A stretch of DNA of 64,000 nucleotides from Weeksellaceae bacterium. GTDB lineage: Bacteria > Bacteroidota > Bacteroidia > Flavobacteriales > Weeksellaceae. This document shows positions 8,563-17,368 of this stretch, piece by piece. Numbering within the stretch: position 1 is the stretch's first letter; every line of letters starts with the position of its first letter. The notes beneath the pieces are model-generated. The model made no database searches. It saw only the letters and a list, made by a program, of their open reading frames with translations, and was not told the origin of the DNA. The stretch is taken from positions 124,001-188,000 of the forward strand of contig JAKLPS010000024.1 in NCBI GenBank assembly GCA_022013695.1, given 5' to 3'. The translations under genes and the position numbers were made by a program.

Positions 8563-9666
8563 ATGCACAGATTTACGATAGGTGTAGAAGAAGAATATCA
8601 GATCATCGATGCCGAATCCCGGGATTTGGTTTCCCATGTTTCAAAAATCATCGAAGGTGGAAAAGCCGTTCTCAGCGAAAATCTGAAGCACGAGATGCAC
8701 GAATCTGTGGTCGAAATGGAAACGGGAATCTGCGAAAACATCCAGCAGGTAAGGCAGGAACTCACCAATCTTAGGAGACATCTCGTGAAAACCGCTCACG
8801 AGCAAGGTCTGCGCGTTGCCGGCGGCGGCACGCATCCATTTTCCGATTGGAAAGATAATCTGATCACAAAAGATGCCCGCTACGACAAGATCGTTAGCGA
8901 TATGGGCGATGTTGCCCGATCCAATTTGATCTTCGGATTGCACGTTCATATTGGTATTCCCGATCGGGAAGAAGGCATCAGAATTCAAAACGTGATGCGC
9001 TATTTCTTGCCGCACGTTTATGCTTTGTCCACCAATTCGCCATTCTGGGTAGGAAGAATGACGGGGTTCAAGTCTTACAGACAGGAAGTCTTTGCCAAAT
9101 TCCCCAGAACCGGATTGCCAAGTTATTTCGGAAGCCTGGCAGAGTTTGACGCTTACGTCAACCTGATGGTAAAAACCGGAACGATTGATAATGCTAAAAA
9201 AATCTGGTGGGATCTGCGCGTTCATCCCTTCTACCCGACCATCGAATTCAGAATCTGCGATATGCCGATGACGATAGACGAAACAGTCTGTCTGGCTGCA
9301 ATTATGCAGGCTTTGGTAGCAAAAATCTACCAGATGCACCAGCAAAACACCAGCTACAGAAGCTACAGAAGGCTACTATTGACCGAAAATAAATGGCGCG
9401 CTTCCAAAGACGGAATCGATGCTCATCTAATCGATTTTGGAAAAGAAGCCAGTGTTCCGTACAGAGATCTTTTGGAGGAATTACTAGCTTTTATAGATGA
9501 TGTTGTGGACGAATTGGGCTGCAGAAAAGAAGTAGAATATGCCCGAGAAATTTGCAAAATAGGAACTGGTGCAGACCGTCAGCTGAAAGTGTTTGAAGAA
9601 ACGGGCGGCGACTTGAAAAAAGTGGTAGATTATATGATTTATGAAACTGAAAAAGGACTCATTTAA
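8563..9666 (+). CDS. Carboxylate-amine ligase, YbdK / glutamate-cysteine ligase type 2 family
   Basis: The 367-residue product has the typical length of YbdK-type GCS2 ligases. It begins FTIGVEEEYQII, which holds the acidic metal-binding cluster, and has HVHIGIPD near residue 127, a family hallmark. Family members show weak glutamate-cysteine ligase activity in vitro in E. coli, but many have unknown natural substrates. Here it sits in a run of ATP-grasp ligases, a glutamine amidotransferase and an esterase, which favours a role in making a peptide-like compound rather than ordinary glutathione synthesis. No glutathione synthetase gene is beside it. Confidence 0.88.
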   Translation: MHRFTIGVEEEYQIIDAESRDLVSHVSKIIEGGKAVLSENLKHEMHESVVEMETGICENIQQVRQELTNLRRHLVKTAHEQGLRVAGGGTHPFSDWKDNLITKDARYDKIVSDMGDVARSNLIFGLHVHIGIPDREEGIRIQNVMRYFLPHVYALSTNSPFWVGRMTGFKSYRQEVFAKFPRTGLPSYFGSLAEFDAYVNLMVKTGTIDNAKKIWWDLRVHPFYPTIEFRICDMPMTIDETVCLAAIMQALVAKIYQMHQQNTSYRSYRRLLLTENKWRASKDGIDAHLIDFGKEASVPYRDLLEELLAFIDDVVDELGCRKEVEYAREICKIGTGADRQLKVFEETGGDLKKVVDYMIYETEKGLI

Positions 9667-9745
9667 AAATAAATTGTTAATGATGAACGGGTCTAATAAT
9701 TCAAAACTCTCTCTATTTTAAAATTCTTAATTTTGTTTAAATTTA

Positions 9746-10588
9746 ATGAATATGAATAACAATGATGTTAGAATTGCGCTTTTGGATATGAACAACAACC
9801 ATCCCAATCAAGGAATGCGTAATCTCAAAGAAATCTCCAAAGCGTTTCAGGAGCAATCCAGCCACAACGTTTCAGTAGAAATCTTCGATGTCCGATATAA
9901 GAATGAGATGCCAAACGTGGCTGATTTTGATGTGTTTCTGTCATCCGGCGGACCAGGGAATCCTCACCGCGAAGGCTATCAATGGGAAAATAAATACGCC
10001 GACTTCCTAACTCAAATTTGGCAACATAATCAACAAAACGAGCAGAAAAAATATGCTTTTTTGGTGTGTCATTCGTTTCAATTGGCAGTGATCCATTTCA
10101 AAATTGCGAATGTTTGCAAAAGAAAATCCTACTCTTTTGGTGTGATGCCTATTCACAAATCTGAGGATGGCGAAAAAGAATTTCTGTTCAAAAACCTTCC
10201 CGAACCTTTCTACGCGGTGGACTCCAGAGGATATCAATGCATCGAACCAAACGATGAGAAAATAAACGGTCTTGGAATGAAAATCGTGGCGCTGGAAAAA
10301 TACCGCCCGACAGTGCATCTGGAAAGAGCGCTGATGGCCATTCGTTTTTCTGAGGAGATCTTCGGAACGCAATTTCATCCGGAAGCCGATCCCCAAGGAT
10401 TCATCAAAAATCTGGAGGATGACAAAAATAAATCCGCAATGATCGAAACTTTCGGCATCGAGAAATATCTGGAAACCATCGACAGGATGAATGATGAAGA
10501 CAAAATCATTTTAACACAAGCGCAGATTATTCCAAGATTTCTGACATTTGCGTCTGAACAGATTACTAAAAAATTGGCTTTCAGCTAA
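9746..10588 (+). CDS. Class I glutamine amidotransferase-like protein
   Basis: This 280-residue protein has a class I glutaminase fold. The nucleophile elbow is LVCHSFQLA (Cys near residue 109) and the His-Glu pair is in TQFHPEADPQG (about residues 209-213). The elbow differs from the usual CxGxQ in having Ser-Phe before Gln. Class I amidotransferases hydrolyse glutamine and pass ammonia to a partner synthase; some relatives hydrolyse gamma-glutamyl bonds instead. The neighbouring ligases are plausible partners. A second ATG lies two codons downstream and could be the real start. It is 79 bases after the GCS2-type gene. Confidence 0.83.
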   Translation: MNMNNNDVRIALLDMNNNHPNQGMRNLKEISKAFQEQSSHNVSVEIFDVRYKNEMPNVADFDVFLSSGGPGNPHREGYQWENKYADFLTQIWQHNQQNEQKKYAFLVCHSFQLAVIHFKIANVCKRKSYSFGVMPIHKSEDGEKEFLFKNLPEPFYAVDSRGYQCIEPNDEKINGLGMKIVALEKYRPTVHLERALMAIRFSEEIFGTQFHPEADPQGFIKNLEDDKNKSAMIETFGIEKYLETIDRMNDEDKIILTQAQIIPRFLTFASEQITKKLAFS

Positions 10589-10743
10589 AAAACATCTCCA
10601 TTTAAACCAGAAAACTCACCAAAGCTTTCTATCAATAGTGATTTTAAAAGTTCAAAAAAGTCTAATCTACAACTATTCTTTTTTCATCTCAAAAAATAAC
10701 ATTTTAGCTTTTGTGACTTTTAGGGTGAATAAAAAATTAAATT

Positions 10744-11925
10744 ATGATTCCCAAATACAGAACGCAATTCAATCAAGAATTTTCTCAGGCAAAATATGAG
10801 AAAACTAATGCGCTGATCAAAGAAAAATGCGGCGAAGAAGCCGCTTTCCGACTGTCCGAAAGCCCTATTTTTCTTACCAATGATTTTGGGAACAAGCTGG
10901 ATGACGCTTCACAATCCATTATTTCACAGATCAAAAATATGTCTGATGAGGAATTGAGCAAAGCCATTCCTGCGAATTGCAAAGTCCCGAATGACACCAA
11001 AAAACCACATTTTCTTGCCGTCGATTTTGGAATTTGCCAAGATCAAAATGGCGAAATCATTCCGCAGTTGATAGAGTTGCAGGCCTTCCCAAGTTTGTTT
11101 GCTTTCCAGAGATTGTTTGAGGAAGTGATTACAGAAGTCTACCCTTTCCTTAATGATTTGAAGACGTCACTTTCGCAGGAAGAATTTGTTGAAAAGTTGA
11201 AAGCCATAATTGTCGGAAACGAGAATCCTGAGAATGTCATTTTGCTGGAGATCTATCCCGAAAAGCAGAAAACAGCTGTTGATTTTGCAATGACAGAAAA
11301 ATTGCTGGGAATCAAGACGGTTTGTCTTACGAAAGTCAGAAAACAGGGTAAAAAATTATTCTACGAAAAAGATGGAAAATTAATTCCAGTCAACCGTATT
11401 TACAACCGCATAATTTTTGACGAACTCGACAAAATCGAAGGTTTAGAAACAGAGTTTGATTTTCGAGAAGATGTGGATGTAGAATGGATCACGCATCCGA
11501 ACTGGTTTTTCAAGATTTCAAAATATATTCTTCCCAAACTGAAACACGAGTTTGTCCCGAAAAGTTATTTTTTATCCGATTTTCCTGAAACTGAGGCTTT
11601 GGAAAACTTTGTTTTAAAACCATTATTTTCTTTTGCAGGAAGCGGTGTAAATCTTAATCCGACACAAGAAATAATCGATAAAATAGAAGATAAAGAAAAT
11701 TACATCCTCCAAAGGAAAGTGACTTACGCTCCACTTTTTAAAGACATCAACGGCGAATTTTCTAAAGCTGAGATCCGTTTGCTTTTTGGTTGGGATCCGA
11801 AAAAAGAAGATCCGGAATTATTGGTCAATCTTGTGCGGATGACGAAAGCATCGATGGTGAATGTGGATTTCAATAAGAAAGATGCAATCTGGATTGGTAG
11901 TTCTATGGCGTTTTTTGAAAGCTAA
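10744..11925 (+). CDS. Uncharacterised protein, possibly a permuted ATP-grasp (glutathionylspermidine-synthase-like) ligase
   Basis: I do not firmly recognise this 393-residue protein. Two features recall the C-terminal synthetase domain of glutathionylspermidine synthase. One is LIELQAFPSLFAFQ (about residues 118-131), like the Glu-rich metal motif. The other is FVLKPLFSFAGSGVNL (about residues 289-304), like the Lys-containing nucleotide loop, followed by ILQRKVTYAPLF as a possible hinge. It is the last gene of the co-directional cluster, 155 bases after the amidotransferase, and converges with a HAD phosphatase gene 9 bases away. If the reading is right, the cluster has three ATP-grasp ligases. 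Confidence 0.6.
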   Translation: MIPKYRTQFNQEFSQAKYEKTNALIKEKCGEEAAFRLSESPIFLTNDFGNKLDDASQSIISQIKNMSDEELSKAIPANCKVPNDTKKPHFLAVDFGICQDQNGEIIPQLIELQAFPSLFAFQRLFEEVITEVYPFLNDLKTSLSQEEFVEKLKAIIVGNENPENVILLEIYPEKQKTAVDFAMTEKLLGIKTVCLTKVRKQGKKLFYEKDGKLIPVNRIYNRIIFDELDKIEGLETEFDFREDVDVEWITHPNWFFKISKYILPKLKHEFVPKSYFLSDFPETEALENFVLKPLFSFAGSGVNLNPTQEIIDKIEDKENYILQRKVTYAPLFKDINGEFSKAEIRLLFGWDPKKEDPELLVNLVRMTKASMVNVDFNKKDAIWIGSSMAFFES

Positions 11926-11934
11926 TCTTCAAAT

Positions 11935-12588
11935 TTAGAGCATTTTCAACTTATCCAAATCCAACTCGTCAAAATCATGAATCACCAAATCTGCTAACTC
12001 ATAATTCTGATTTTTGCTGTGGGAACTTTTGTAACCAACGCAGAATATTTCTGCACCTTTTGCAGCCAAGATTCCGTTTGTGCTATCTTCTATCACGATG
12101 CAATTGGACTTGTCGTTTCCCGAAAGTCTTTGTGCTTCTATGAAAATAGCGGGATGAGGTTTTGATTCCGGGAAGTCTTCGCCACTTACAAGAAACGTGA
12201 AAAATGGAAATAAATTGAAACGTCTGAAAACTCTGTCAATCGTAGATTTTGCAGCGGAAGATGCTAAGATTAATTGGAAATTTTGAGAATGAAGATTATG
12301 GATCAAGGCTTCTACGCCATCCAATAATTTGAGAGCCGGATCTGTATCGAAAAGATCATAAAAAATGGTTCTTTTCCTTTGAATTAATTCTTCTGCATCT
12401 GTTTCGATTCCGAAGATATCTTTGACCATTTGATAGACGTTTCGGGTAGATTTGCCAATAAATTTTGAAAACAAATTGGCATCGACATCGATATTCAGTT
12501 CCGCAAAATGCTGGTAATAAGCTTTTGTGTGAAGCGGTTCTGTATCTACAATTACGCCATCCATATCAAAAATAACCGTATTCTTCAT
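11935..12588 (-). CDS. HAD-superfamily phosphatase, beta-phosphoglucomutase-like
   Basis: The 217-residue protein is a subclass I HAD hydrolase. Motif I is FDMDGVIVDTEP (nucleophile Asp at residue 8), motif II is the ASSAAKS segment, motif III the Lys in ESKPHPAIF, and motif IV IEDSTNGI. A helical cap lies between motifs I and II. The fold is that of beta-phosphoglucomutase and small sugar-phosphate phosphatases; substrate is not predictable. The frame extends two codons upstream to a TTG, but the ATG at 12588 is preferred. It converges with the last gene of the ligase cluster. Confidence 0.85.
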   Translation of the reverse strand: MKNTVIFDMDGVIVDTEPLHTKAYYQHFAELNIDVDANLFSKFIGKSTRNVYQMVKDIFGIETDAEELIQRKRTIFYDLFDTDPALKLLDGVEALIHNLHSQNFQLILASSAAKSTIDRVFRRFNLFPFFTFLVSGEDFPESKPHPAIFIEAQRLSGNDKSNCIVIEDSTNGILAAKGAEIFCVGYKSSHSKNQNYELADLVIHDFDELDLDKLKML

Positions 12589-12767
12589 CTTCAATTTATC
12601 TTTTCAGTTTCATTAATTCGGTGCAAAAGTATGGATTCTGAATTTAAGCGTAGATTCTAAACGCAAAGTCCGCAGAGATTTCTTTGATCTTATTGAAAAT
12701 ATTTTAAAGTTTGCAAGAGCGCTTTCAGTAAGCTAAGTCATTAAATAATTATTTACCAAATTGAGTA

Positions 12768-13856
12768 TTAATATGTATCATCGGCGTTAACCTTGATCTT
12801 TTTTCTATTTAGCTTAACTGGCGTAACAACAACTTCAGCAATATCTGAAAAAAAACTCATTTTAATAATTTTATCTTTCCCAGCCAATATCAACGTATTT
12901 TTATCTGCCCATTCACAGGCGTAGAGATTTTTTTCGTCGGAGATTTTTGTCCAGGTTTTGCCGTAATCTGATGAGAAGCTGATGTGCTGGTCGCCAACCG
13001 CTGCGATTTCTTTTCCTTTGGTTTTCGGGCGGAATTTCACGCAAGTCATATAACCCGCATTTTGTCCGCTGGCTTGGATTTCCCAAGTCCTTCCGCCATC
13101 GCTGGTGGTAGCGATGTTGTTGCTATTATCGGCTTGTTTGGTGTAATCTCCACCGACTGCTATTCCGAAGTTTGTATCGTAAAAATCGATGGAATAGATG
13201 CCTTGCGATGAAGTTCCTTGAGTAAACGGCGTGTCAAATACTTCCCACTTATACGGATTTTTCCAATTAAATTTAAAAATTCTGGCTTTTGCTCCACCAG
13301 TTGCTATCCAAACTTCATCTTTATATGTTGCAACATTGGTATTGCTTGCTGCAAAATGTGCTTCTCCTGGAAAATATTTTGGGAGATTTAAATTTGCTTC
13401 AGACAATTTTCGTACACTATATAATTTAAATAATGGAGAATTTAAAGAATCTGGATCACTTATTAATAATCCTCTATTTTTTTTATCAAAAATAAAAGAA
13501 TCATAAAATGTAGTTTTAGGAAACACATCAGAAATAATCAGATATCCTAACTTTTGTTTATTTATTTTAAAAACTTGCGCTGGACTTTCAATACTTGCGG
13601 TATAAAAATCCTTATTATTTTGCGCCAAGGTTCTAAACTGTAATTTTTTATCAGAAAGTAAAATTTGCTTCTTATCAGATTTATCTTTCATATTTACAAA
13701 ACCGAATTTGGAATCTGTCCCGGCATACCAGACTTTTCCGTCCCAAAGCTGAATAGCGCGGATGCTGATTTTATCGGTCAATAATGTATCGATTTTGAAT
13801 TTCTGAGAATAGATAACTGTTGAAATTATCAGGAATAGGAAGCTTAGTTTTTTCAT
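12768..13856 (-). CDS. Secreted BNR-repeat beta-propeller protein (Ycf48-like fold)
   Basis: The 362-residue product has a signal peptide (MKKLSFLFLIISTVIYSQ). It contains repeated Asp-box motifs, seen as TTSDGGRTWE (about 245) and SSDYGKTWT (about 290), which mark BNR/sialidase-type propeller blades and photosystem assembly factor Ycf48-like proteins. No sialidase catalytic arginines or Tyr-Glu pair were identified, so it is more likely a structural or binding propeller than an enzyme. Similar proteins in this group are sometimes labelled oxidoreductases, for which I see no support. It is monocistronic. Confidence 0.72.
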   Translation of the reverse strand: MKKLSFLFLIISTVIYSQKFKIDTLLTDKISIRAIQLWDGKVWYAGTDSKFGFVNMKDKSDKKQILLSDKKLQFRTLAQNNKDFYTASIESPAQVFKINKQKLGYLIISDVFPKTTFYDSFIFDKKNRGLLISDPDSLNSPLFKLYSVRKLSEANLNLPKYFPGEAHFAASNTNVATYKDEVWIATGGAKARIFKFNWKNPYKWEVFDTPFTQGTSSQGIYSIDFYDTNFGIAVGGDYTKQADNSNNIATTSDGGRTWEIQASGQNAGYMTCVKFRPKTKGKEIAAVGDQHISFSSDYGKTWTKISDEKNLYACEWADKNTLILAGKDKIIKMSFFSDIAEVVVTPVKLNRKKIKVNADDTY

Positions 13857-13890
13857 TTTATAAATTTATTAAAACTTTATCAATTCGTTA

Positions 13891-13921
13891 AACCTTCAAG
13901 GTTTTTGAAACCTTGAAGGTT
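13891..13921. repeat. Perfect 14-bp inverted repeat
   Basis: AACCTTCAAGGTTT and its exact complement flank a three-base loop. No T run follows on either strand, so it does not look like a terminator. It resembles a dispersed REP-like palindrome. Confidence 0.75.
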
Positions 13922-14000
13922 AGAATATTTTCTTCAGAATTTTAACTTCGACAAAGCTTCGATTTGAAAAAAAAGATTTGATTTGCCAGAGAAAACCCAT

Positions 14001-14106
14001 AGCCCCGATAGTAGCGGCATCCTTTTTTGTTTTAGACTAAAACCTTATATTAAATGACAAAACGTGGGAAAAACAAAAAAGATATAGCGGATAGCGGGAA
14101 ATAGCT
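14001..14106 (-). repeat. Structured interspersed element, copy B (minus strand)
   Basis: Read on the minus strand, AGC, a TATTT bulge and CCCG (complement of 14095-14106) pair with CGGG and GCT (complement of 14001-14007). An inner 12-base stem, CTTTTTTGTTTT (14022-14033) with AAAACAAAAAAG (14070-14081), closes the apical loop. The order of stem, bulge and stem matches copies A and C, but the inner stem sequence differs from both. Confidence 0.7.
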
Positions 14107-14108
14107 CC

Positions 14109-14135
14109 AAAAAAATTCCGCACGAGGCGGAATTT
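14109..14135 (-). terminator. Rho-independent terminator of the amino-acid permease gene
   Basis: On the minus strand, AAATTCCGC pairs with GCGGAATTT around a five-base loop, followed by a T run (the A run at 14109-14115). It lies 20 bases after the permease stop. Confidence 0.85.
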
Positions 14136-14154
14136 AATATTTTAAATAAAAATT

Positions 14155-15687
14155 TTAGTCTTTGTCGTCGATTTTTATATCCACATCTTGCAGAGGTTTC
14201 TGCTCCGCTTTGAAGGTTTCTCCATATCCTCTTTTATGAAGTTTGCTATGACTAAGGCTGTAAGCAAAGTAAATAATAACCCCTAAAACGAGCCAACCAG
14301 TGGATAATAATTTGGCATCGTCACTAAGATTCCAAATCAGGTAAACGTTGATCAAAATCCCTAAAGTTGCAATTAACGGCAAGGCAGGAACTTTGAAGTT
14401 TCTTGGTAAATCCGGTTCTTTTTTTCTAAGAATCCAAACGGCAACACAAACCATTGTGAAAGCAAATAAAGTCCCAAAACTTGTCATATCTGCCAATTTA
14501 CTGATTGGTGTAAATGCAGCAACTGTCGCAATTAAAATTCCTAAAATCATCAAGCTTTTCGCTGGTGTTTTTTTAACAGGGTGAATATCACTGAATAATT
14601 TCGGGATCAAACCATCTTTTGACATTCCAAGGAAAATCCTGGATTGTCCCATAATCATTACCATCAATACGGAAATTAAACCGATGGTTGCAGCAATCGT
14701 AATAATATAACCTGCCCAGCCTTGTCCTGCAATCTCAAATGCGTAAGCAACCGGAGCCTTGATAGCGTCCGGATATTTACCTTGAGGGTTGAAATCTGTG
14801 TAATGCATCATCCCAGTCAAAACCAATGACACCAAAATGTAAAGCACAGTACAAACCAATAATGATGTGATGATCGCAAATGGAACATCTTTCTTCGGAT
14901 TGATAGCTTCACCAGCCTGTGTAGAAACGGCATCAAAACCAACATAAGCAAAGAAAATTGCGGCCGCTCCGGAAACAATTCCTTGGAAACCGTAAGCTTC
15001 TTTCAAAGTATCACCTTCTTTTACCATTTGCGGCGCCGGAATGAATGGATGCCAATTGGCAGTATCTATAAAGAAAACTCCCGCAATAATTACAAAAAGA
15101 ACCGCAGAAACCTTCATAATTACAATCATATTGTTGGCTTTTGCTGCTTCTTTTGTTCCTTTGATAAGAATAGAAATAACGACCAAAACGATACAGAAAG
15201 CAGGCAAGTTCATAGAAAAACCTTCGCCTGTGTAACTTGCCGGATCGGAAGTGAGATAATCCGGAAGGTGAAGACCAAACATCTTCAGTAATTTATTAAA
15301 ATAACCTGACCATGAAACAGCCACCGTCATAGAACCCATTGCATATTCCAGGATAAGTCCCCATCCGATGATCCAGGCGAAAATCTCACCAACTGTTCCG
15401 TATGCATAAGCATAAGCGGAACCTTCTACAGGAAGTATAGACGCAAATTCTGAATAACAAAGTGCCGCAAATACACAAGCGATACCTGCGATGACGAAAG
15501 AAAGCGCCAATGCCGGACCGGCATGATAGTAAGCACCAGTTCCTGTTAATACGAAAATACCGCCACCAATAATAGCTCCAATTCCAATTGCAGTAAGACT
15601 CCATTTCCCAAGTACACGCTTCAGCTCGCTGGTTTTCACATCGGCTTCGAAGGCGCTCATTGGTTTTTTTGTCCAAATTTTTGACAT
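14155..15687 (-). CDS. APC-family amino acid permease (cationic amino acid transporter type)
   Basis: This 510-residue inner-membrane protein has about 12-14 hydrophobic segments. The first helix carries the family motif GIGAIIGGGIFVLTG, the substrate-binding kink of APC transporters. Next comes the GPALALSFVIAG helix, and the segment SEFASILPVEGSAYAYAYG is typical of the CAT/YfnA branch. It is predicted to import amino acids driven by an ion gradient; specificity is not clear. The gene is single, has its own terminator, and is divergent from pnuC. Confidence 0.9.
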   Translation of the reverse strand: MSKIWTKKPMSAFEADVKTSELKRVLGKWSLTAIGIGAIIGGGIFVLTGTGAYYHAGPALALSFVIAGIACVFAALCYSEFASILPVEGSAYAYAYGTVGEIFAWIIGWGLILEYAMGSMTVAVSWSGYFNKLLKMFGLHLPDYLTSDPASYTGEGFSMNLPAFCIVLVVISILIKGTKEAAKANNMIVIMKVSAVLFVIIAGVFFIDTANWHPFIPAPQMVKEGDTLKEAYGFQGIVSGAAAIFFAYVGFDAVSTQAGEAINPKKDVPFAIITSLLVCTVLYILVSLVLTGMMHYTDFNPQGKYPDAIKAPVAYAFEIAGQGWAGYIITIAATIGLISVLMVMIMGQSRIFLGMSKDGLIPKLFSDIHPVKKTPAKSLMILGILIATVAAFTPISKLADMTSFGTLFAFTMVCVAVWILRKKEPDLPRNFKVPALPLIATLGILINVYLIWNLSDDAKLLSTGWLVLGVIIYFAYSLSHSKLHKRGYGETFKAEQKPLQDVDIKIDDKD

Positions 15688-15869
15688 AATTTTAATTTTT
15701 TAGATTTCCCCCAAGATTTGAAGGGTTGTTGCTTTTGTTTGTTTGTTTTGAATTACGAAAATATTAAAAAAATATCATCCTTAACATTTTTTAACTAATT
15801 AATTTTACTTATCTATATTAATTCCAAATTTTAACCTGCTTTTTCAAGGCTTAATAATTATCTTTGAAA

Positions 15870-16532
15870 ATGGATTTTTTACAAACTCTCGCTGCACAAT
15901 ACGAATCTTACGAGACCTATCTCATTTATTTTGAATCTATTGCTGTTATATTTGGATTGTTAAGTGTTTATTTTTCTATCAGACAAAACATCTGGGTCTA
16001 TCCTACCGGCATTATATCAACGGTACTTTTCATTTACATTATGTTTGTTTTCGGATTATTGGGAGATATGCTCATCAATGTCTATTATACCGTGATGAGT
16101 ATCTACGGCTGGATTCTTTGGGCAAAACATTCCGTAGATCAAATCCACGTGAACGTGAAAAAAGCGAGCCTCAAGGATTGGCAGATCGGCACATTTTTAT
16201 TTTTAGGAAGTTTAGTTTTTGTCGGAGTTATTTATTACTACAAACCATTTATTGATAATCAGTTTTCTATGGATGGCGTCAGGTTGGGACTTTATCATTT
16301 GGATTGGGCCAATTATACAGACATCATTACCACTTCCTTATTTCTTGTCGGAATGTTTTTTATGGCGAAACGAAACATCGAGAATTGGATATTCTGGATC
16401 GTTGCAGATTTCATTTGTATTCCGATGATGTTTTACAAAGGTTTGGGAATTACGGGTATTCAATATATTGTTTTCACCGCAATGGCGATCGTCGGATATC
16501 TGGAATGGAAGAAAAGTTTAGTTAATTCCTGA
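15870..16532 (+). CDS. pnuC: Nicotinamide (mononucleotide) transporter PnuC
   Basis: The 220-residue membrane protein has seven or so hydrophobic helices. It has the PnuC signature region ENWIFWIVADFICIPMMFYKGL (about residues 168-189), here given as ENWIFWIVAD followed by FICIPMMFYKGL, with the conserved Trp and Asn residues of the substrate site. PnuC carries nicotinamide riboside by facilitated diffusion; some relatives carry thiamine. No TPP riboswitch is visible upstream. The frame opens at a TTG (15864), but the ATG at 15870 is the better start. The last 15 bases overlap the opposite-strand gene at 16518-16757. Confidence 0.88.
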   Translation: MDFLQTLAAQYESYETYLIYFESIAVIFGLLSVYFSIRQNIWVYPTGIISTVLFIYIMFVFGLLGDMLINVYYTVMSIYGWILWAKHSVDQIHVNVKKASLKDWQIGTFLFLGSLVFVGVIYYYKPFIDNQFSMDGVRLGLYHLDWANYTDIITTSLFLVGMFFMAKRNIENWIFWIVADFICIPMMFYKGLGITGIQYIVFTAMAIVGYLEWKKSLVNS

Positions 16533-16757
16533 TATTTTACCCGCATATTCTTTTGAGAAAAGTATTTGATCTTCTTTCATTTTTTCTACAGTTGTAGGTA
16601 GAACGTAATGGAAAAGATATTCATCTTTATCATTTACGAACGTGATTTCTTTTTCTTCGCCGTCGATGATTTGGGCAAAAATATCCCACATCGATTCTCC
16701 TTTCAGTTTTAGTAATTCGAAGAAATCGTTGGCTTTTATGGTTATCTTTTTAATCAT
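16518..16757 (-). CDS. Small hypothetical protein (79 aa)
   Basis: I do not recognise this 79-residue acidic protein. It has no signal peptide and no membrane segment. The alternating hydrophobic and charged pattern (ITIKANDFFELLKLKG, then EKEITFVNDKDEYLF) looks like a genuine small folded protein. It ends inside the pnuC 3' end on the other strand, a 15-base tail overlap. It lies upstream of the DUF4268 gene end by 84 bases on the same strand, with no sign of a shared function. Confidence 0.5.
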   Translation of the reverse strand: MIKKITIKANDFFELLKLKGESMWDIFAQIIDGEEKEITFVNDKDEYLFHYVLPTTVEKMKEDQILFSKEYAGKISGIN

Positions 16758-16840
16758 ATTTTTTTATTTCTTTATCGAATTCTTGAATCTTCGATTTCAG
16801 TATTAAGTGTAAAATGTATGAAGTAAAAGTATAATGTATT

Positions 16841-17269
16841 TTACACTGATTTGATGAAATCTTCATACTCGTAAAAGAACATTTCAAAAGCACTCATTTT
16901 CTCGACAAAGAACTCGAAAGTATCAGGCCAGGTTTGCTTGTTAAAAATGCTGACGCCTGATTTCTCAACCCAAATTCTGCTGATGACTTTCCCATTTTCC
17001 AAAGTATAAAATTCATCCATCTGGAACTCGCCAATCTCATCTCTAAGCAAATTTTCCAAAGACTGAAACTTCTCGAAATAAGCATTTCGGAACAATTCAT
17101 CTTTCATTTCGATATCAAGCGAGACCTTAGCTTTCTTGTTGTCCGCAGAAAATTTGAAAGAGAAATCCTTGATCTTTGTATCGTACAAAAGCCATTTTCT
17201 AGGAAAAGCTTTTCCGAAAGCCGTCCAGAATTCTGTTTTTAGTTGTTGAGCTTCTTGTTTGGAGAACAC
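16841..17269 (-). CDS. DUF4268 domain protein
   Basis: The 142-residue product matches, by pattern, the DUF4268 family: an N-terminal helix (SKQEAQQLKTEFWTAFG), a beta-rich middle with KVSLDIEMKD, and a Trp-rich end (RIWVEKSGVSIFNKQTWPD). In other proteins this domain occurs near nuclease-like or DNA-restriction proteins, but the stand-alone form has no assigned function. No signal peptide is present. A TTAAT-rich simple-sequence stretch lies just upstream (17277-17323). Confidence 0.7.
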   Translation of the reverse strand: MFSKQEAQQLKTEFWTAFGKAFPRKWLLYDTKIKDFSFKFSADNKKAKVSLDIEMKDELFRNAYFEKFQSLENLLRDEIGEFQMDEFYTLENGKVISRIWVEKSGVSIFNKQTWPDTFEFFVEKMSAFEMFFYEYEDFIKSV

Positions 17270-17368
17270 GGGGTTTTTAATTATTAATGGTTAATGATGA
17301 ATTATTAATGATGAGCAATTCGACGGTCGATTGAGGCTTGATTCTTTTTAATTTTATCTTGTTTCTTT

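Noticed and set aside
12640-12740. Sequence like AAACGCAAAGTCCGCAGAG that recalls dispersed Chryseobacterium spacer repeats
   Set aside because: Only one copy is present in the window and no palindrome or fold supports it.
15700-15869. Possible riboswitch upstream of pnuC
   Set aside because: The region is short, AT-rich and shows no TPP or NAD riboswitch core.
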